DNA of 64,000 nucleotides from Hirschia maritima DSM 19733 (GCF_000378345.1 NZ_KB899546.1:251523-315522); one strand, 5' to 3'. Counted from the stretch's first letter, positions 26,257 through 35,957 are shown. The notes: a model not told the origin generated them from the sequence alone. Translations and numbers: made by a program.

Positions 26257-28881
26257 ATGCCATCAACGCAAATTTCAACTCGCGTACAGCATCAACAACA
26301 TATCGATGCCGATTATCAGGTTCCAGGCCGCAGACCCAGCGGTTTCAACCGAATGATGACTGGAATGATGGCCTTTGCCTTAGGTGTATTCATTTGTGGG
26401 GCCTATGGTTCCCACTCCCCCACTGACCCGAGTTTGAACGTTGCATCTGATGCCACGACATCAAACCTTTTTGGATCAACAGGTGCAGTTGCAGCTGATC
26501 TATTGATGCAGTCTTTTGGTTGGACAGCATGGCTAGCTGGTTTTGGTCTTATGATTGGCGGCGTTTATCGCACATTCGGCATTGGTCCACGTCGTCCCTC
26601 TCGCTGGTTTTGGGGCATGATGGCAATTAGCATGACGTGTATTTGTTTGGCAGGCTGGCCTATTCCGAGTAATTGGCCTTTGGCCACAGGACTTGGTGGC
26701 ATGGCTGGTGAAAGACTAAACGCTATTGCATCTATTCCTTTTGCAGCATTTGGTGCTCCTGACCCGGTTTTGTTGGCATCTATCACCACTGGAATTGCAG
26801 GAGTTTTATTTGCTGCCATAGCTATGGGGCTTGGTGCAGATGACGGCATCGCAGTTTTCCGCACAATTGGACAACTTTGGAATTCCTTTAGACATGGCCG
26901 CGCAACACCAATGGAAGTTGTGGCTGAAGAAGAACATCATGAAGACGTTCGAGATGTTGCTGGGTTACGTGATCGCGCCAACTCTTTCTTCGAAAACATG
27001 AGAAGCAAAAACCAACAACCTGCAGCACTTCCTCACCCAGAAGAAGAAGAAGCAAACCTTCAAGAAACTGAGGAAAGCTTTCTCAAAGGTATTGAGAACT
27101 CAGAGCGCCCAGTCATTCCAGTTCGCCAGCGCCTAGCAGAAAAGGTAGTTGAAGCACCACAACCTACAGCTCAACAACCTGCTACAACTAATAAATCTTC
27201 GTTATTTGGCAACAGAAACCCAGCAGTATCACCGCAGCCTGCACCACAAGCACCTCAGGCTCCCGTACCTGCACCAGCGCCAGTTTCCGTTAAACCTGTT
27301 CAACCTGCTCCACCAGCAGCGCCAGCGACAACTACTCAAACAGCAATTTCTACAAACGCTCCAAATGATGGAAGTCGTTTGCCTCCAATAGACCTCTTGC
27401 AATTGCCTCCAGAGCGTCGCTCAGATCATGATGAGGCGAAGTTGCTAGAAATGGCAGAACTTCTGCAAGTCGTTCTTGGCGACTTTGGAGTTAAAGGCCG
27501 AATTGCTGAAGTTCGCCCTGGTCCGGTTGTAACACTTTTTGAATTTGAGCCGGCACCCGGAACAAAATCATCACGCGTTATTTCTCTGGCTGAAGATATT
27601 GCCCGTTCAATGAGTGCGACCGCTGCCCGTGTTGCTGTTGTACCTGGCCGTAATGCTATCGGTATCGAGCTTCCAAATGATGATCGTGAAACAGTTTACT
27701 TCCGTGATCTACTATCGTCCAAGGCATTCACAAGGTCTCGCGCAGCTCTTCCACTTGCTCTTGGTGAAGATATTGGTGGTGAATCCACAATTGCAGACCT
27801 CGCAAAAATGCCTCACCTATTGATAGCTGGTACAACAGGTTCTGGTAAATCTGTTGGTATCAACGCGATGATCCTTTCATTGCTCTACAAGCTGACGCCT
27901 GAAGAATGTCGCTTCATTATGATCGACCCGAAAATGCTTGAATTGTCGATCTATGAAGGCATCCCTCACCTTTTGTCTCCAGTGGTTATTGATCCAAACA
28001 AAGCTGTTGCAGCTTTAAAATGGACCGTACGTGAGATGGAAAGCCGCTATGAAGTCATGTCCAAGATGGGTGTGAGAAACATTTCCGGTTTCAACAAGAA
28101 AGCTAAAGAAGCACGAGAAAGCGGTGAAGTTTATACGCGCCCTATACAAACTGGTTATGACAGTGATAGCGGCGAACCGATCTGGGAAAACGAAGTCATC
28201 GACATGAGCCCAATGCCGCACATTGTTGTGGTGATCGATGAGATGGCCGACTTGATGATTGTGGCAGGTAAAGAAATTGAAGCCCTCATCCAACGTCTTG
28301 CGCAAATGGCACGTGCTGCGGGTATTCACTTGATTACAGCAACACAACGTCCATCTGTTGATGTTATTACTGGTACAATTAAAGCCAACTTCCCTACTCG
28401 TATTTCATATATGGTAACGACAAAAATCGACTCCCGTACAATTTTGGGAGAGCAAGGCGCTGAACAACTGCTTGGAATGGGTGACCTTTTATACCAGGCA
28501 TCAGGTGGAAAACTAAACCGTGTTCACGGTCCTTTCGTCTCGGATGAAGAAGTTGAATCAGTTGTGAATTTCCTGAAAGACACCGGTGAACCAGCTTACA
28601 TTGAAGGTCTAACAGACGAACAAGAAGAAGATACACCAGTTGCTGACAATACGAGCATGGGAACATCGTCTGGAGATGTCGAGGAAGACCTGTATCGCGA
28701 AGCCATTAATGTTGTACGCCGTGATAAGCGCGCTTCAACTTCATATATCCAACGTAAGCTACGCATAGGATATAACAGAGCAGCATCTCTCATTGAACGC
28801 ATGGAAGCCGAAGGCCTTGTTAGCCCCGCCAACCATGCTGGGAAACGTGAAATTCTCATGCCTGAAGATTCAGCGGCATAG
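26257..28881 (+). CDS. ftsK: DNA translocase FtsK
   Basis: FtsK (874 aa) pumps the chromosome termini through the closing septum and activates XerCD at dif. The N-terminus (residues about 25-200) contains four hydrophobic segments. A Pro/Gln/Ala-rich linker (about residues 275-380) joins it to the motor, which has Walker [14 protein letters not shown], Walker [14 protein letters not shown] and [14 protein letters not shown]. The C-terminal gamma domain ([25 protein letters not shown]) is the winged helix that reads KOPS. ATG 26257 follows AGGA; a TTG at 26236 in frame lacks support. lolA and xthA follow, an order I know from other alphaproteobacteria. Confidence 0.96.
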   Translation: MPSTQISTRVQHQQHIDADYQVPGRRPSGFNRMMTGMMAFALGVFICGAYGSHSPTDPSLNVASDATTSNLFGSTGAVAADLLMQSFGWTAWLAGFGLMIGGVYRTFGIGPRRPSRWFWGMMAISMTCICLAGWPIPSNWPLATGLGGMAGERLNAIASIPFAAFGAPDPVLLASITTGIAGVLFAAIAMGLGADDGIAVFRTIGQLWNSFRHGRATPMEVVAEEEHHEDVRDVAGLRDRANSFFENMRSKNQQPAALPHPEEEEANLQETEESFLKGIENSERPVIPVRQRLAEKVVEAPQPTAQQPATTNKSSLFGNRNPAVSPQPAPQAPQAPVPAPAPVSVKPVQPAPPAAPATTTQTAISTNAPNDGSRLPPIDLLQLPPERRSDHDEAKLLEMAELLQVVLGDFGVKGRIAEVRPGPVVTLFEFEPAPGTKSSRVISLAEDIARSMSATAARVAVVPGRNAIGIELPNDDRETVYFRDLLSSKAFTRSRAALPLALGEDIGGESTIADLAKMPHLLIAGTTGSGKSVGINAMILSLLYKLTPEECRFIMIDPKMLELSIYEGIPHLLSPVVIDPNKAVAALKWTVREMESRYEVMSKMGVRNISGFNKKAKEARESGEVYTRPIQTGYDSDSGEPIWENEVIDMSPMPHIVVVIDEMADLMIVAGKEIEALIQRLAQMARAAGIHLITATQRPSVDVITGTIKANFPTRISYMVTTKIDSRTILGEQGAEQLLGMGDLLYQASGGKLNRVHGPFVSDEEVESVVNFLKDTGEPAYIEGLTDEQEEDTPVADNTSMGTSSGDVEEDLYREAINVVRRDKRASTSYIQRKLRIGYNRAASLIERMEAEGLVSPANHAGKREILMPEDSAA

Positions 28882-28907
28882 CTCTCGTCTATATTTTAAA
28901 CGCCTTT

Positions 28908-28940
28908 AAGGGTTCGGTTTTTTACTTAAGCTGAACCCTT
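28908..28940 (+). terminator. Possible terminator/attenuator after ftsK
   Basis: AAGGGTTC pairs with GAACCCTT (extendable by G-T and G-C pairs) around a T-rich loop, 26 bp after the ftsK stop. The sequence after it is only ATTCATTT, so termination may be partial. Confidence 0.5.
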
Positions 28941-29021
28941 ATTCATTTAAAGTTGGCAAATAAGGCAATAAAACCCCATGACTGTCTTGTTTTTGACGAC
29001 CCGAAGTTTAAGTCTGAAATC

Positions 29022-29708
29022 ATGATTATTGCATCCTCCATATTATCGCTTTTTGTTGCTTTAGATGCCCAAGGCATTGCTCAGCTTCCTGAAGAACTGC
29101 CTGTAGAGCAGGTTGTTGAAAGCCCTGAAAATACTTCAACAACCTTGCCAACTGAGTTTGATGGAGAGGCTCTTCTTTCAAAGATAAATTCCCGAATGGA
29201 AGAAGCAAAAACTGCCCGCGGTGGTTTCAAACAGATTGATGCGATGGGCGAAGTTACGACAGGGGACTTCTTTATTCGCCGTCCAGGACGCATTAGATTT
29301 GAGTACAACGCCCCTGCCCCGTACTTAATCGTTTCAGATGGAACAACAGTTGCGATAGAAGACAAAGAGTTGGAAACAATAGATCGTGCTCCACTTTCAG
29401 CTACGCCTCTGAAACATTTCCTAAAAAAGAAACTCGACCTTGCCAACGACACAAAAATTTTGGACGCAAAAACTCTTCCTGAATTCCATTTGATAGTGAT
29501 TGAAGACAACCCCCAAAATGGTGAAGATGCTTTAGATGGCGTAATGTTTTTGAAATTCGATTTGAATACCTATGACCTTATAGGTTGGGTTACTTATGAT
29601 GGTCTTGGAAATGAAACACGCGTTGACCTCATCGATATGGAAATGAATGTTAAAATTAGTCCTCGTCTTTTTGTATTAGAAGAAGATGATGATCGTGATC
29701 GCCGTTAG
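29022..29708 (+). CDS. Outer-membrane lipoprotein carrier LolA-like protein
   Basis: A secreted protein of 228 residues with a signal peptide (MIIASSILSLFVALDAQG). The mature part has the LolA fold signature: ARGGFKQIDAMGEVTTGDFFIRRPGRIRFEYNAP, a YLIVSDGTTVAIEDKEL strand pair, and a GLGNETRVDLIDMEMN end. LolA ferries lipoproteins through the periplasm from LolCDE to the outer membrane. An in-frame TTG at 28953 would add a hydrophilic stretch before the signal sequence, so the ATG at 29022 is preferred. The ftsK-lolA-xthA order supports the call. Confidence 0.85.
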   Translation: MIIASSILSLFVALDAQGIAQLPEELPVEQVVESPENTSTTLPTEFDGEALLSKINSRMEEAKTARGGFKQIDAMGEVTTGDFFIRRPGRIRFEYNAPAPYLIVSDGTTVAIEDKELETIDRAPLSATPLKHFLKKKLDLANDTKILDAKTLPEFHLIVIEDNPQNGEDALDGVMFLKFDLNTYDLIGWVTYDGLGNETRVDLIDMEMNVKISPRLFVLEEDDDRDRR

Positions 29709-29837
29709 AATTTGATCACTTCACGCGTGGGACTAGATCTGTAACATATTGTTTTTATAACACACCCATAAATAAACATTTTGTGTATTGAACTTTATAG
29801 TTTTATGTGTCAAATTTATCACGTCAACCAAAGTTGG

Positions 29838-29963
29838 ATCGCTTGATTTCCCCCCGCAAGCAAACACTGGCTGACTAAGGTGGATTAGGAGCTATCCCCT
29901 CCTAGCAACCACAAACTCTTCAAGCGCTCGATTGTTCCCCGCAGTCGGGCGCATTTGTTTTTG
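29838..29963 (+). ncRNA. Candidate structured RNA in the lolA-xthA gap
   Basis: The 329-bp gap 29709-30037 has no gene. Within it CGCTTGA (29841) pairs with TCAAGCG (29921), enclosing a hairpin TAGGAG / CTCCTA (29887/29900) inside GTGG / CCAC. A short CCCG / CGGG stem followed by CGCATTTGTTTTT (29939-29963) could end a transcript. An AT-rich stretch lies upstream. I do not recognise an RNA family; 4.5S, tmRNA and the riboswitches I know do not match. Confidence 0.3.
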
Positions 29964-30037
29964 GGTGATCCAAAATTTGTCAGCAATCATTTCAATCCGA
30001 CTTGCCAATTTTGGCGACGCTCCATAGAGCTAGACTT

Positions 30038-30853
30038 ATGACAAATCTTCGCCTTACTTCTTGGAATATCAATTCCGTTCGTTTGCGTATGCCGCGTGTT
30101 GCTGATTTTATCGCTCGTGAGAAACCAGATATTCTGTGTCTTCAGGAAATTAAATGCCGTGAAGCAGAATTTCCGCTAAAAGCATTTGAGGAAGCCGGCC
30201 TCCCACATGTGGAGATAGCTGGGCAAAAAGGCATGCACGGCGTGGCGATAGGGTCTCGTTATCCGTTGGAAAGATTAGAAACACCAGATTTCTGTATGCG
30301 TGAAGAAGCGCGCGTTATATCTGTCCGTGTCGCCGGAATAGACGTCCACAATTTATATGTACCTGCTGGTGGCGACGAACCTGACCCCAAAATAAATGAT
30401 AAATTTGCGCACAAACTTGAATATCTTGCTCGCATGGAAAAAAGCTACAAAGCACGCGCTGAAGATAATCAACCGCTCATCATCGTTGGAGACATCAATG
30501 TCGCACCCGGTGAACATGATGTTTGGTCCCACAAGCAATTGCTTAAGGTTGTTAGTCACACACCAGTTGAAACTGACGCGCTCGGACGAATCCTGCAAGA
30601 TGGACAATTATCTGACATCGCTCGCATGAAACATGATGAAAAAGAAAAACTCTATTCATGGTGGAGCTATCGCGCACGCGATTGGGAAAAATCAAACCGC
30701 GGGCGCCGTCTAGATCACATTTGGGCAAACAAGGCCGCCACTCCCCTTACTGATCCTGAGAGTTATGTTATTCACAAATCAGATCGTGGTGGTGAAAAAC
30801 CTTCTGACCACGCACCCATAACCATAAACCTGAAAGCCGCGGCAGCTCTTTAA
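30038..30853 (+). CDS. xthA: Exodeoxyribonuclease III
   Basis: XthA (271 aa) is a Mg-dependent AP endonuclease and 3' exonuclease of base excision repair. The endonuclease/exonuclease/phosphatase motifs are in order: SWNINSVRLRM, DILCLQEIKC with the metal-binding Glu, HNLYVPAGGDE, IVGDINVAPGEHD, RGRRLDHIWA and the catalytic GGEKPSDHAPI. ATG 30038 gives the normal N-terminus; an in-frame TTG at 30002 adds twelve residues with no ribosome site. It ends 1 bp before the convergent response-regulator gene. Confidence 0.95.
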   Translation: MTNLRLTSWNINSVRLRMPRVADFIAREKPDILCLQEIKCREAEFPLKAFEEAGLPHVEIAGQKGMHGVAIGSRYPLERLETPDFCMREEARVISVRVAGIDVHNLYVPAGGDEPDPKINDKFAHKLEYLARMEKSYKARAEDNQPLIIVGDINVAPGEHDVWSHKQLLKVVSHTPVETDALGRILQDGQLSDIARMKHDEKEKLYSWWSYRARDWEKSNRGRRLDHIWANKAATPLTDPESYVIHKSDRGGEKPSDHAPITINLKAAAAL

Positions 30854-30854
30854 A

Positions 30855-31541
30855 CTAGAGCTGCAAACGATATCCACCTGTCTCTGTGATAAGCAAATAG
30901 GCATGTTGAGGATCTGGTTCGATCTTCTGACGAAGGCGGTAAATATGAGTTTCCAATGTGTGTGTCGTCACATTGGCATTATAGCCCCACACTTCTGACA
31001 GCAATTCATCACGAGCAACAGGCTTGCCTTCTGCACGATACAAATATTTCAGGATATTTGTTTCTTTTTCAGTAAGACGAATCTTCTTGCCGGCTTCGTC
31101 CGTCAATGACTTCATAGACGGACGGAATTCATAAGGCCCAACTTTGAAAGTCGCATCTTCGCTCTGCTCAAAAGTGCGCAAATGCGCTCTCACCCGTGCG
31201 AGCAATACTGTAAATTTAAAGGGCTTGGCTACGTAATCATTCGCTCCTGAATCAAGCCCGAGAACCATATCAGCATCAGAATCTTGTCCTGTCAGCATTA
31301 TAACGGGCACGCGCAAACCATGCTTACGCATAAGCTTACAGGCGTCTCGACCATCCATATCTGGCATATCTACGTCTAAGATAACCAAATCAGGTTTATC
31401 CGCTTCCGCTCTATTCATTCCTTCAATAGCATTTGGTGCCTGAATAATTGAAAAACCTTCGTGTCTCTCAAACTGCTCAGCCAATGCTTCTCGAAGGTCA
31501 TTATCATCATCTACGATAAGGATGGTCTTGTTCTGCGACAC
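30855..31541 (-). CDS. OmpR-family response regulator
   Basis: The protein (228 aa) has an N-terminal receiver domain (ILIVDDDNDLREALAEQF, phosphate acceptor in LVILDVDMPDMDG, switch residues MLTGQDSD and KPFKFTVLL) and a C-terminal winged-helix DNA-binding domain (RLTEKETNILKYLYR, VTTHTLETHIYRLRQKIE). No sensor kinase gene is beside it, so it is an orphan here. The start is GTG 31541, six bases after GAGGAG; the ATG at 31583 lacks such a site. The target genes are unknown. Confidence 0.93.
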   Translation of the reverse strand: MSQNKTILIVDDDNDLREALAEQFERHEGFSIIQAPNAIEGMNRAEADKPDLVILDVDMPDMDGRDACKLMRKHGLRVPVIMLTGQDSDADMVLGLDSGANDYVAKPFKFTVLLARVRAHLRTFEQSEDATFKVGPYEFRPSMKSLTDEAGKKIRLTEKETNILKYLYRAEGKPVARDELLSEVWGYNANVTTHTLETHIYRLRQKIEPDPQHAYLLITETGGYRLQL

Positions 31542-31651
31542 GTTTTTCTCCTCGCACTGGGGGTCGTTAAAGAGTTTGGTCACAAATATAAGGCCAAATT
31601 CTGTATACTATATTACAATGTAAGCGCGGATGACCTCAGGTGGAAGAGAAG

Positions 31652-32176
31652 ATGACCCCAGATCACATGATTTTTAACGCCCATGAGAATTGCGTGATCA
31701 CGTGGAAAGGTTTTAAATATCAGTGCGCATTAGGAAAACAGGGCGTGATCTCGGCAGATAAAAAACGAGAAGGTGATAACAAAAGTCCGATTGGTCACTG
31801 GCCTATGCGACGAGTATTTTACCGTCCTGACCGAGTTTCCTGTCCAGAAACTGAACTAGAAACCGTTGCCATAAAGAATGATATGGGATGGAGTGATGAC
31901 GCCAAAGATACCAAAAATTACAATAAGTTGGTGGCACTTCCCTATTCATTCAGTCATGAAAAGCTATGGCGAGACGACCATGTCTACGATATTGTTGTCG
32001 AACTGGGCTACAATGATGACCCTCCAATTGCCGGCAAAGGAAGTGCCATCTTTATGCACGTAAAACGCAATGATTACGAAGGCACCGAAGGGTGTGTCGC
32101 TTTAGATATAAATCACTTAAAGCAATTGCTCAAAGACGCGAAACCCGGTGATGTTGTAAGTATAGGATCATCCTAA
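31652..32176 (+). CDS. L,D-transpeptidase catalytic-domain protein
   Basis: This 174-residue protein is a YkuD-type domain alone. It has CALGKQGVISADKKREGDNKSPIGHWPMR and the catalytic stretch IFMHVKRNDYEGTEGCVAL, where the H and the C of the H...GC signature are present but the usual SHGCxR reads TEGCVA. No clear signal peptide is visible, which is odd for an enzyme that crosslinks peptidoglycan in the periplasm. It may be exported another way or have a different acyl-transfer role. ATG 31652 is preferred over GTG 31640. Confidence 0.85.
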   Translation: MTPDHMIFNAHENCVITWKGFKYQCALGKQGVISADKKREGDNKSPIGHWPMRRVFYRPDRVSCPETELETVAIKNDMGWSDDAKDTKNYNKLVALPYSFSHEKLWRDDHVYDIVVELGYNDDPPIAGKGSAIFMHVKRNDYEGTEGCVALDINHLKQLLKDAKPGDVVSIGSS

Positions 32177-32178
32177 AA

Positions 32179-32862
32179 CTACTTATTTTCTCGATCACCG
32201 AATAATGCAGATCCGACTCGAACATGGGTCGCTCCAAAAGCAATTGCTGTTTCGAAATCTTCGCTCATCCCCATAGAAAGTTTCTCAATGCTATTTTTAG
32301 CAGCTAACTTTCTCAATAGTGCAAAATGAGGCCCCGCTGGCTCGTCAGCTGGAGGAATACACATCAGTCCAGATATTTTTAACCCGAAATTCTCGGTCGC
32401 CAATTTTAAGAAGGTATCCAATTCAGAGGGTTTAACGCCCGCTTTTTGTTCTTCTTCACCCGTATTCACCTGCACAAATATCTCAGGGGTTTTTCCGTTT
32501 TTTTTGATAGCTCTAGCAAGGTGTTCAGCAAGTTTTGGCCTATCCAGCGTTTCAATAACATCAAATAGTTGCACAGCTGCTTCTACTTTATTGGTTTGTA
32601 ATGGGCCAATCAAACGCAACTCTAAATCTGAATGAATTTCTTTTCGTTGAGTCCAACGTTCTTGTGCTTCTTGCACACGATTTTCACCAAATATCTTTTG
32701 GCCTGTTTTTAACATCTCATCGACGCGATCATCAGATTGCACCTTGGAAACTGCTGTTAAAGTGATAGTTTCCAAAACTCGCTCGGATTTTTGAGCAGCT
32801 TTACCGATACGCTTCAAAATATCAGCGCGGCGTTCAGAAATAGAAAGATTAGGTGTTTGCAT
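32179..32862 (-). CDS. YggS-family PLP homeostasis protein
   Basis: The product (227 aa) is a PLP-binding TIM-barrel protein of the PLPBP/YggS/COG0325 family that balances vitamin B6 pools. It has TLTAVSKVQSDDRVDEML with the PLP lysine, FGENRVQEAQERW, LIGPLQTNKV, VQVNTGEEEQKAGV and the phosphate site LSMGMSEDFETAI. The start is ATG 32862 or 32865. It overlaps or abuts the start of the divergent ThiE-like gene. Its 3' end is 3 bp from the L,D-transpeptidase stop. Confidence 0.92.
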   Translation of the reverse strand: MQTPNLSISERRADILKRIGKAAQKSERVLETITLTAVSKVQSDDRVDEMLKTGQKIFGENRVQEAQERWTQRKEIHSDLELRLIGPLQTNKVEAAVQLFDVIETLDRPKLAEHLARAIKKNGKTPEIFVQVNTGEEEQKAGVKPSELDTFLKLATENFGLKISGLMCIPPADEPAGPHFALLRKLAAKNSIEKLSMGMSEDFETAIAFGATHVRVGSALFGDRENK

Positions 32863-32863
32863 C

Positions 32864-33490
32864 ATGCATAATGTTGAACCGCAAACAAACGCACGTCGCA
32901 AGCTTTTGATGGCGTACAGAGCTCATTTTCTTTCAAGAACATTTAGAGAAACAGTTTCAAACCTTCCAGCAGCATTCTTTTTAACAGATCCTGAGAGAAC
33001 GCCGGACCCGATTGCTACCATTGAGAACCTCCCCGCCCACACTGGTGTTATCTATAGACATTTCGGGCTAGAAGATCGTTTCAAGATCGGAAAAGAGATA
33101 AAAGAAGCCTGCAAACATAAAAACCTACTTTTCTTTATTTCAAGGGATGAACAGTTGGAGCGGTTTCTTGAACCTGACGGAGTACATTGGCCCAAATCTC
33201 AACTACCTGTTTTTCGGAAATCCGGCCTACGCAGAGCGTTCAATACTTCATCCGCACATTCATTTTCTCATATATCTAAAGCTCAAAATCTTGGATTAGA
33301 CGCTTGTTTCCTGTCTGCCATTTTTCCGAGCAACAGTCCCTCTGCTCCATCTGCAATGGGAAACATCAGGTTAAGAACACTATCAAGCCAATCCAAAATC
33401 CAATTATATGGATTGGGCGGAGTTAATGTTCACAATGCAGGAAGTATCGCTAAACACACGGGCCTAGCGGCAGTCAGCAATCTATTTTAA
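32864..33490 (+). CDS. Thiamine-phosphate synthase-like (TMP/TENI) protein
   Basis: The 208-residue protein has a TMP-TENI type barrel: FFLTDPERTPDPIATIENLP, GVIYRHFG near residue 62, NLLFFISRDEQ, DGVHWP and, at the end, IQLYGLGGVNVHNAGSIAKHTGLAAVS. In ThiE it couples the thiazole and pyrimidine halves of thiamine. Several phosphate-binding residues look changed, so it may be a divergent ThiE-like protein. The first ATG (32864) overlaps the yggS start codon; a second ATG at 32909 leaves a short gap and may be the real start. Confidence 0.75.
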   Translation: MHNVEPQTNARRKLLMAYRAHFLSRTFRETVSNLPAAFFLTDPERTPDPIATIENLPAHTGVIYRHFGLEDRFKIGKEIKEACKHKNLLFFISRDEQLERFLEPDGVHWPKSQLPVFRKSGLRRAFNTSSAHSFSHISKAQNLGLDACFLSAIFPSNSPSAPSAMGNIRLRTLSSQSKIQLYGLGGVNVHNAGSIAKHTGLAAVSNLF

Positions 33491-33500
33491 GGAAAAGATA

Positions 33501-33956
33501 CTAAAAAGAGAAAGCGGATTCTATACGGACGCCAGTTTCATTTTCTTGGTCATCCCAACGAGATGAATTTTGAGACAACTTTTCGCCACCTATACTAATT
33601 CCACCACCAATTCTAAATCGTGGAGAGAATTGATAATAAGCACCAGCGGAAATTTCTTCCTCGGGCAAAATGCTAACATGGTCACCAGAACGACGGGTCA
33701 TATCCAATGTAAGACCCCAACGCCCATTATTATTCCATGATAATGCAAACTGATCTGTCTCTGTCGTTGGTGCAACTAGAAAAGACTCTTTGTCTTTGTC
33801 TTCACCAATTTTCTGAACAAAGTTTTCATACCATTTAATGGGAGCAACGCTTGTCTCTATTTCAGCTGCAACTGCACCATCAACTTGAGGCTCTTCAGCC
33901 CAAGCAGGTGCCGCACATAACGCAGCAGATAATAAAAGACCGGCGAATTTTTTCAT
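33501..33956 (-). CDS. ntrZ: NtrZ-family periplasmic regulator
   Basis: A secreted 151-residue protein with a signal peptide (to about PAWA). The mature part reads WYENFVQKIGED, WGLTLDMTRRSGD, ISAGAYYQFSPRFRIGGGISIGG and ends ETGVRIESAFSF, matching the NtrZ family as I remember it. In Caulobacter NtrZ is a periplasmic inhibitor of the sensor kinase NtrY. No ntrY/ntrX genes are in this window. A TTAA-N7-TTAA motif lies about 95 bp upstream. Confidence 0.72.
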   Translation of the reverse strand: MKKFAGLLLSAALCAAPAWAEEPQVDGAVAAEIETSVAPIKWYENFVQKIGEDKDKESFLVAPTTETDQFALSWNNNGRWGLTLDMTRRSGDHVSILPEEEISAGAYYQFSPRFRIGGGISIGGEKLSQNSSRWDDQENETGVRIESAFSF

Positions 33957-34050
33957 TTCAACCCATAAACAGAACGCTTTATCAAAATTCTATGTACTAC
34001 CTCGAGTACGGTTCGAAAAGTGCAATTGGCTGAAAACTAGGAAAATAAAC

Positions 34051-34065
34051 TTAAATTTTCATTAA
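34051..34065. promoter_or_regulatory. CtrA-type motif upstream of ntrZ
   Basis: The sequence TTAA-N7-TTAA matches the full CtrA-binding consensus of Caulobacterales. It sits between the porin stop and the ntrZ start, 95-109 bp before ntrZ. A motif of eight fixed AT bases is expected by chance at least once in a window of this size, so support is modest. Confidence 0.4.
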
Positions 34066-34068
34066 GTG

Positions 34069-35250
34069 TTACTTATAACGCACAACCAACTCAAACATCA
34101 CGCCTTTTCCGCTGACGGAATGATCAAAGTGTTTTGTATCAGTAGAAATTAAAGAAACGCCGATTTTAGCATGTTCATTGACATCACGTGCGATCCCAAA
34201 ACCTATATTTTCGCCCCTTAGTTTAAGAATTTTATCAATCGCATGTCCGTATTCAAGACCAACAGTCCAATCCATGAGATCTCTGGTCAGTCCCATTTCC
34301 AGTGCTGTATATTTACCTACATTTCCGTCTATTGCATTGTTTGAATGAAGATAACGGCTACCAAATTTCCATGGACCTTTTTCGAACTCTGAACCGATAC
34401 CGACAGCTCTATATTCGCTGAAACCTACATTTTCGTTCGAAGATTCAGCCGCCGTACCAGTCAAACCAAATCGAACCCGTACATCTTGTTGTCGAAATAA
34501 ATGCGAAAATGAAACCCCTGATTCAATAACGTTTTCAAGATCTGCATTTTGAACGCCTAAAACTCCAGTTCCAGAGTTAAAATCTATCCCTCTTGATTTT
34601 GTATTTGGCGTGAATGAAACACCAGCTTTCAATCCTAAAATTCTGGGGGTTGTGTAGGATAGTTTTGAATTTGGTCCCGTAACATCATTTTTCGATCTAA
34701 CAATTGATGAGGACAAAACGTTCAATCGAGAGCTGTTAACACTCCCAAAATCTAATACTTTGGGCGCTCTAGCATCCAAACGTGTCGCCACGCCGATGTC
34801 CCGCCCCAAACTGAACTCACCCCATCCAGTTTTTAAATATACAAAAGCTTGCTCGACACTGGCATAGGGTCCGTATTTAACGTCCTGGTCGGATACAACT
34901 ATTCCCGTAGTCGGAGAACGTAAATCTGCAAAACTAGTATTTTGATATTCTGGAATAGAAATTCTTCCCGCAAATCCCTGTTTTTCTTCATTATCCAATT
35001 GCCCACGAATTTCCCCAACAAACCCTAAGGACATCCCGTTATCAAAATAATGTTCTCTTTCAATTTCAATCCCTAATTCAGTTGTAAAGGGAGCTTTTTT
35101 AGACGCTCCATCAACTTCCATTGCGCTAGCGATAAAAACTGCATCAGCTTTGATAATAAAGGAATTTTCTTCAGAGAAAGCAGGTAAACATGTAAGACCA
35201 CTTCCGATGAAGCTGCCTAATAATTTGGTGATAACATTATGAAATTTCAT
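34069..35250 (-). CDS. Outer-membrane porin-like barrel protein
   Basis: A 393-residue protein with a signal peptide (to about PAFS) and a repeated amphipathic-strand pattern typical of general porins (porin_4-like): ELGIEIEREHYFDNGMS, AFVYLKTGWGEFSLGRDIG, GLKAGVSFTPN, RYLHSNNA, and a closing strand MFELVVRYK. The FVYLKTGWGEFSLG stretch is the family's best-conserved strand. It probably forms a passive outer-membrane channel. It is divergent from the DUF3576 lipoprotein gene. Confidence 0.85.
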   Translation of the reverse strand: MKFHNVITKLLGSFIGSGLTCLPAFSEENSFIIKADAVFIASAMEVDGASKKAPFTTELGIEIEREHYFDNGMSLGFVGEIRGQLDNEEKQGFAGRISIPEYQNTSFADLRSPTTGIVVSDQDVKYGPYASVEQAFVYLKTGWGEFSLGRDIGVATRLDARAPKVLDFGSVNSSRLNVLSSSIVRSKNDVTGPNSKLSYTTPRILGLKAGVSFTPNTKSRGIDFNSGTGVLGVQNADLENVIESGVSFSHLFRQQDVRVRFGLTGTAAESSNENVGFSEYRAVGIGSEFEKGPWKFGSRYLHSNNAIDGNVGKYTALEMGLTRDLMDWTVGLEYGHAIDKILKLRGENIGFGIARDVNEHAKIGVSLISTDTKHFDHSVSGKGVMFELVVRYK

Positions 35251-35430
35251 GTTCTCACAGTCCCTATTTCGGGTAGAAACAAAACTAAATTTGTTTGAAG
35301 AAGGCTTACTTCCGTCAAACTTATATTGAAGAGCTTACATCTCAACACTTGCGCCCTAGCACTTCTGGCAGTTAATGAAGTAAAAGGAAATGGTGAAATG
35401 CACCGCACCTTTAAGATGGAGTAAAGGCAT

Positions 35431-35883
35431 ATGGCCTCTGTAAAGATCACCGGCTTAGCAATTCTAGCAGCATCACTAGCAGCAACTGGCTGTTCATCTA
35501 GTGGTGGTTCTGACCAAGCTTCAGTTAGAAAAGTAAGCCTAAGTGGCAAACAACAAGCTGGTATCGGCGTGAACGCTTATCTCTGGAGAGCATCGCTCGA
35601 CACTATCAGCTTCATGCCACTAAACTCTGCAGACCCTTATGGCGGAATTATCAATTCTGACTGGTATGCAAATCCTGAACTTCCTGACGAACGTTTTAAA
35701 ACAACAGTCTATATTCTGGACACACGTCTTCGCGCTGACGGTGTTAAAGTGGCTGTTCAAAAAGAAGTATTAGTCAACGGAAACTGGCAGACAGCAAGTG
35801 TGGATGAAGGCACGGGTGCAGCGCTGGAAAATGCTATCTTAAGCCGTGCACGTGAACTGCGTCTCTCATCAATAGACGAATAA
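35431..35883 (+). CDS. DUF3576 lipoprotein
   Basis: A 150-residue lipoprotein: signal peptide with lipobox LAATGC (Cys about residue 21), then a domain with GIGVNAYLWRASLDTISFMPL, DPYGGIINSDWYANP, DERFKTTVYILDTRLRADGV and ILSRARELR. DUF3576 proteins are alphaproteobacterial and regularly precede leuS, as here; I infer an envelope role but the function is not established. A terminator separates it from leuS. Confidence 0.9.
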   Translation: MASVKITGLAILAASLAATGCSSSGGSDQASVRKVSLSGKQQAGIGVNAYLWRASLDTISFMPLNSADPYGGIINSDWYANPELPDERFKTTVYILDTRLRADGVKVAVQKEVLVNGNWQTASVDEGTGAALENAILSRARELRLSSIDE

Positions 35884-35930
35884 ACAGAACAAAACAGTTA
35901 TCGACTGTTATAAAACAATCAAAACAAGAA

Positions 35931-35957
35931 AGCGCCGAAATCTCTGATTCCGGCGTT
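35931..35957 (+). terminator. Terminator between DUF3576 gene and leuS
   Basis: AGCGCCG-A-AATC pairs with GATT-C-CGGCGTT around the loop TCT, with one A-C mismatch and a G-T pair, followed by AAATTG. The stem is strong but the T-run is poor. Confidence 0.6.
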
